DNA of 55,962 nt, taken from Paludibacteraceae bacterium (lineage in GTDB: Bacteria; Bacteroidota; Bacteroidia; Bacteroidales; Paludibacteraceae). The DNA is taken from positions 1 through 55,962 of the forward strand of contig JAFSTB010000009.1 in assembly GCA_017450685.1 (NCBI GenBank), in the 5' to 3' direction. A model generated the notes under the pieces. The model had not been told where the DNA came from and ran no database searches. It saw nothing but the letters and a program-made list of their open reading frames with translations. A program made the position numbers and the translations under genes. This document shows, one piece after another, positions 54,506 through 55,962 of the stretch. Within the stretch, counting starts at the first letter, position 1. The number at the start of each line of letters is the position of its first letter.

Positions 54506-55720
54506 TTACTGAATCTCATCCATAGTCAGGAAATGGCGCAAATGGATATGTTTAATGCCTTCCACATCGGAAATCGTATTCAGCGGATTCATTGAAACGA
54601 CCATCTTCGGGTGGTTGTTCTTGATGGTTTGCAGATTTCCGAACTCGCGTTTCGCGGTCTGCTCATCGGCAATCAAATAGGCAACTTGAACATAGATGGT
54701 CTGTTCTCCTTTTTCTGCCACAAAATCAATCTCCGCATTCCGCAACTGACCGACACGCACGGCATAGCCCATCCTCAAAAGTTGCAGATATACGGCATTC
54801 TCAATGCGTTTCTCTATGTCATTCATTTGGCGAGTACGGACAAGTTTATTGCGTATGCCTAAATCCTCGAAATAGTATTTGTCGTTGCTCTCTAACAGTT
54901 GCTTGCCGTGAATATCGTACCGCTGAACCTTGTAAGCGAGATATGCGTTGCAGATGTATTGGAGATAATTCTGAATAACGACGGAAGAAAGGTTCTCGCC
55001 TTGCGACCGCAGGTATTTCATAATGGCATTAGGCGAAACCAACTTGCCTATGCTGTCACTCACAAATCGGCTGAGGTTGATAAACGATGTAACATTCCGT
55101 ATCTGTTCCCGTTGCACAATATCTTTGAGAACAACCGTGTCGTAAACGCTTTGAATATAGTTCTTTATCTGCTCCGTATGTTCCAACCCTATAAGCCGCA
55201 AGTAGGGCAGACCACCCCATAGAAGATATTTCTCCAAAGCCTCGTCATTGTCTTGCAACCGATGAAAATAAAGGAACTCCGTATAACTGAGTGTATGAAT
55301 AGGTATCTCTATGTATCGTGCTGCCAAGAGTGTGCTTAACTCACTGCTGAGCATCTTCGCATTACTGCCGGTTATCACCACATCCGTTTCGGGTTGCTTA
55401 ATCCAACTCCGCAGTGAATGCTCAAAGCCGTGAATATCCTGTACTTCGTCAATAAGAATATAGTTATGCTTGTTCTTCTCGATATGAGCAGAGAGGTACG
55501 TGTTCAGTTCTTCATAGGTGGCAATAGAGTCATATACAGTATCTTCCTTGTCAATGTAAATAATATGGGCATTGGGGTCTGCTTGTTTTTCTTGCGCCAA
55601 CAAACGCAGACACATACTCTTACCAACGCGGCGTTGACCGGTTAATACAATGATGATTTGTTTTCCCAACCATTGAGCAATGGCTTGTGTGTAGTACTCT
55701 CTTTGTAATAGTTCTTCCAT
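54506..55720 (-). CDS. ATPase with DUF4143 domain
   Basis: 404 residues: AAA-type P-loop domain with Walker A GQRRVGKS (28-35) and Walker B YILIDEVQDI, the sensor-like VVITGSNAKML, and a C-terminal DUF4143 domain with a nuclease-like E-ID-FVAEKG motif (AEIDFVAEKGEQTIYVQVAY). Such proteins are abundant in Bacteroidetes and often near mobile DNA; their role is not known. Transcribed alone from a -7 box at 55785-55792, next to an inserted element. Confidence 0.85.
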   Translation of the reverse strand: MEELLQREYYTQAIAQWLGKQIIIVLTGQRRVGKSMCLRLLAQEKQADPNAHIIYIDKEDTVYDSIATYEELNTYLSAHIEKNKHNYILIDEVQDIHGFEHSLRSWIKQPETDVVITGSNAKMLSSELSTLLAARYIEIPIHTLSYTEFLYFHRLQDNDEALEKYLLWGGLPYLRLIGLEHTEQIKNYIQSVYDTVVLKDIVQREQIRNVTSFINLSRFVSDSIGKLVSPNAIMKYLRSQGENLSSVVIQNYLQYICNAYLAYKVQRYDIHGKQLLESNDKYYFEDLGIRNKLVRTRQMNDIEKRIENAVYLQLLRMGYAVRVGQLRNAEIDFVAEKGEQTIYVQVAYLIADEQTAKREFGNLQTIKNNHPKMVVSMNPLNTISDVEGIKHIHLRHFLTMDEIQ

Positions 55721-55784
55721 AATGATTAGCGGCTATTAACGTTACTGACTTCTATATATGTGTTCTGCTGTCCAATAGGATTTG

Positions 55785-55792
55785 CAAAGGTA
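55785..55792 (-). promoter_or_regulatory. -7 box of the DUF4143 ATPase gene
   Basis: TACCTTTG on the minus strand, 65 bases before the ATG. The -33 position (55813-55816) reads GGGT instead of TTTG and coincides with the presumed end of the inserted element. Confidence 0.6.
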
Positions 55793-55812
55793 AGTCTATT
55801 TTTACTAACCTC

Positions 55813-55962
55813 ACCCGTTGGCGGAATTAAACCAGCGCATATTTGATTCTTCCAATCGGTTTGTTATTGATAAAGTTAATATATTGTAGGACAGTCATTG
55901 CGCTGATTTTGCTGATAATACGAGCAAATAGTCCTACTTGTTGTTTAGCATAATTGCGACAC
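55813..55962 (-). mobile_element. end of an IS982-like insertion sequence, cut by the window edge
   Basis: The presumed terminal sequence begins ACCCGTTGGCGG at 55813, 14 bases beyond the transposase stop codon. The rest of the element lies outside the window, so its other end and target duplication cannot be checked. Confidence 0.5.
55827..55962 (-). CDS. transposase C-terminus, IS982-like, partial
   Basis: The last 44 codons of a reading frame that enters from the right edge and stops at 55829-55827. It contains NYAKQQVGLFARIISKI, MTVLQYINFINNKPIGRIK and ends YALV, the C-terminal pattern of IS982-family DDE transposases of Bacteroidetes. The start is outside the window. Confidence 0.6.
   Translation of the reverse strand, partial: CRNYAKQQVGLFARIISKISAMTVLQYINFINNKPIGRIKYALV

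Overview
The window is ordinary chromosome of a member of the order Bacteroidales (Bacteroidota). The signs are promoters of the Bacteroides type (TTTG, about 20 bases, TAnnTTTG), no Shine-Dalgarno sequences, families largely confined to the phylum (DUF4271, DUF4296 lipoprotein, TamL, a two-CBM20 MalQ, an HU / 29-residue basic protein / RNase G cluster) and many lipoproteins. I do not assign a genus.

Layout. Bases 1-130 hold a possible structured RNA end and a terminator. Bases 269-13594 (minus strand) are the transcription-translation block: tRNA-Thr(TGT), tRNA-Tyr, tRNA-Gly, tRNA-Thr(GGT), tuf, tRNA-Trp, secE, nusG, rplK, rplA, rplJ, rplL, rpoB, rpoC, with a perfect promoter before the first tRNA and a terminator-like hairpin between rplL and rpoB. 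Bases 13761-29691 (minus) hold HU, a 29-residue basic protein, rng, then galK, malQ, ileS, a small lipoprotein, an AsmA-like protein, an M3 peptidase and a small membrane protein. Bases 30021-32318 encode a TonB-dependent receptor. Bases 32319-33042 are decayed: a frameshifted small peptide gene and a RhuM-like remnant. Then come tRNA-Arg, a YugP-type metallopeptidase and a Fur-family regulator (minus), with a divergent plus-strand run LOG / DUF4271 / hemD / rnpA / yidD / trmD / tamL. Bases 40005-43000 are rplM-rpsI-rpsB-tsf (minus) behind a strong promoter and a nested-stem leader. Then lspA with DUF4296, metK, a YejM/PbgA-like sulfatase-fold membrane protein, an unlisted 39-residue peptide gene and an outer-membrane protein (all minus). 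Bases 49311-51848 (plus) encode the most unusual protein, followed by groES-groEL. The right end holds a spacer with repeated motifs and an orphan promoter, a DUF4143 ATPase (minus), and the end of an IS982-like element.

The most interesting object is the 845-residue protein at 49311-51848. It is a complete 11-helix SLC6/NSS-type sodium-coupled transporter joined in frame to a C-terminal arginine-deiminase-like domain that keeps every catalytic residue (N600, D606, E655, D658, R673, H707, D709, C837). Helix count and charge bias put the enzyme outside the inner membrane, suggesting coupled extracytoplasmic arginine deimination and uptake of substrate or product. It has its own promoter, a 5' leader of about 125 bases and a strong terminator.
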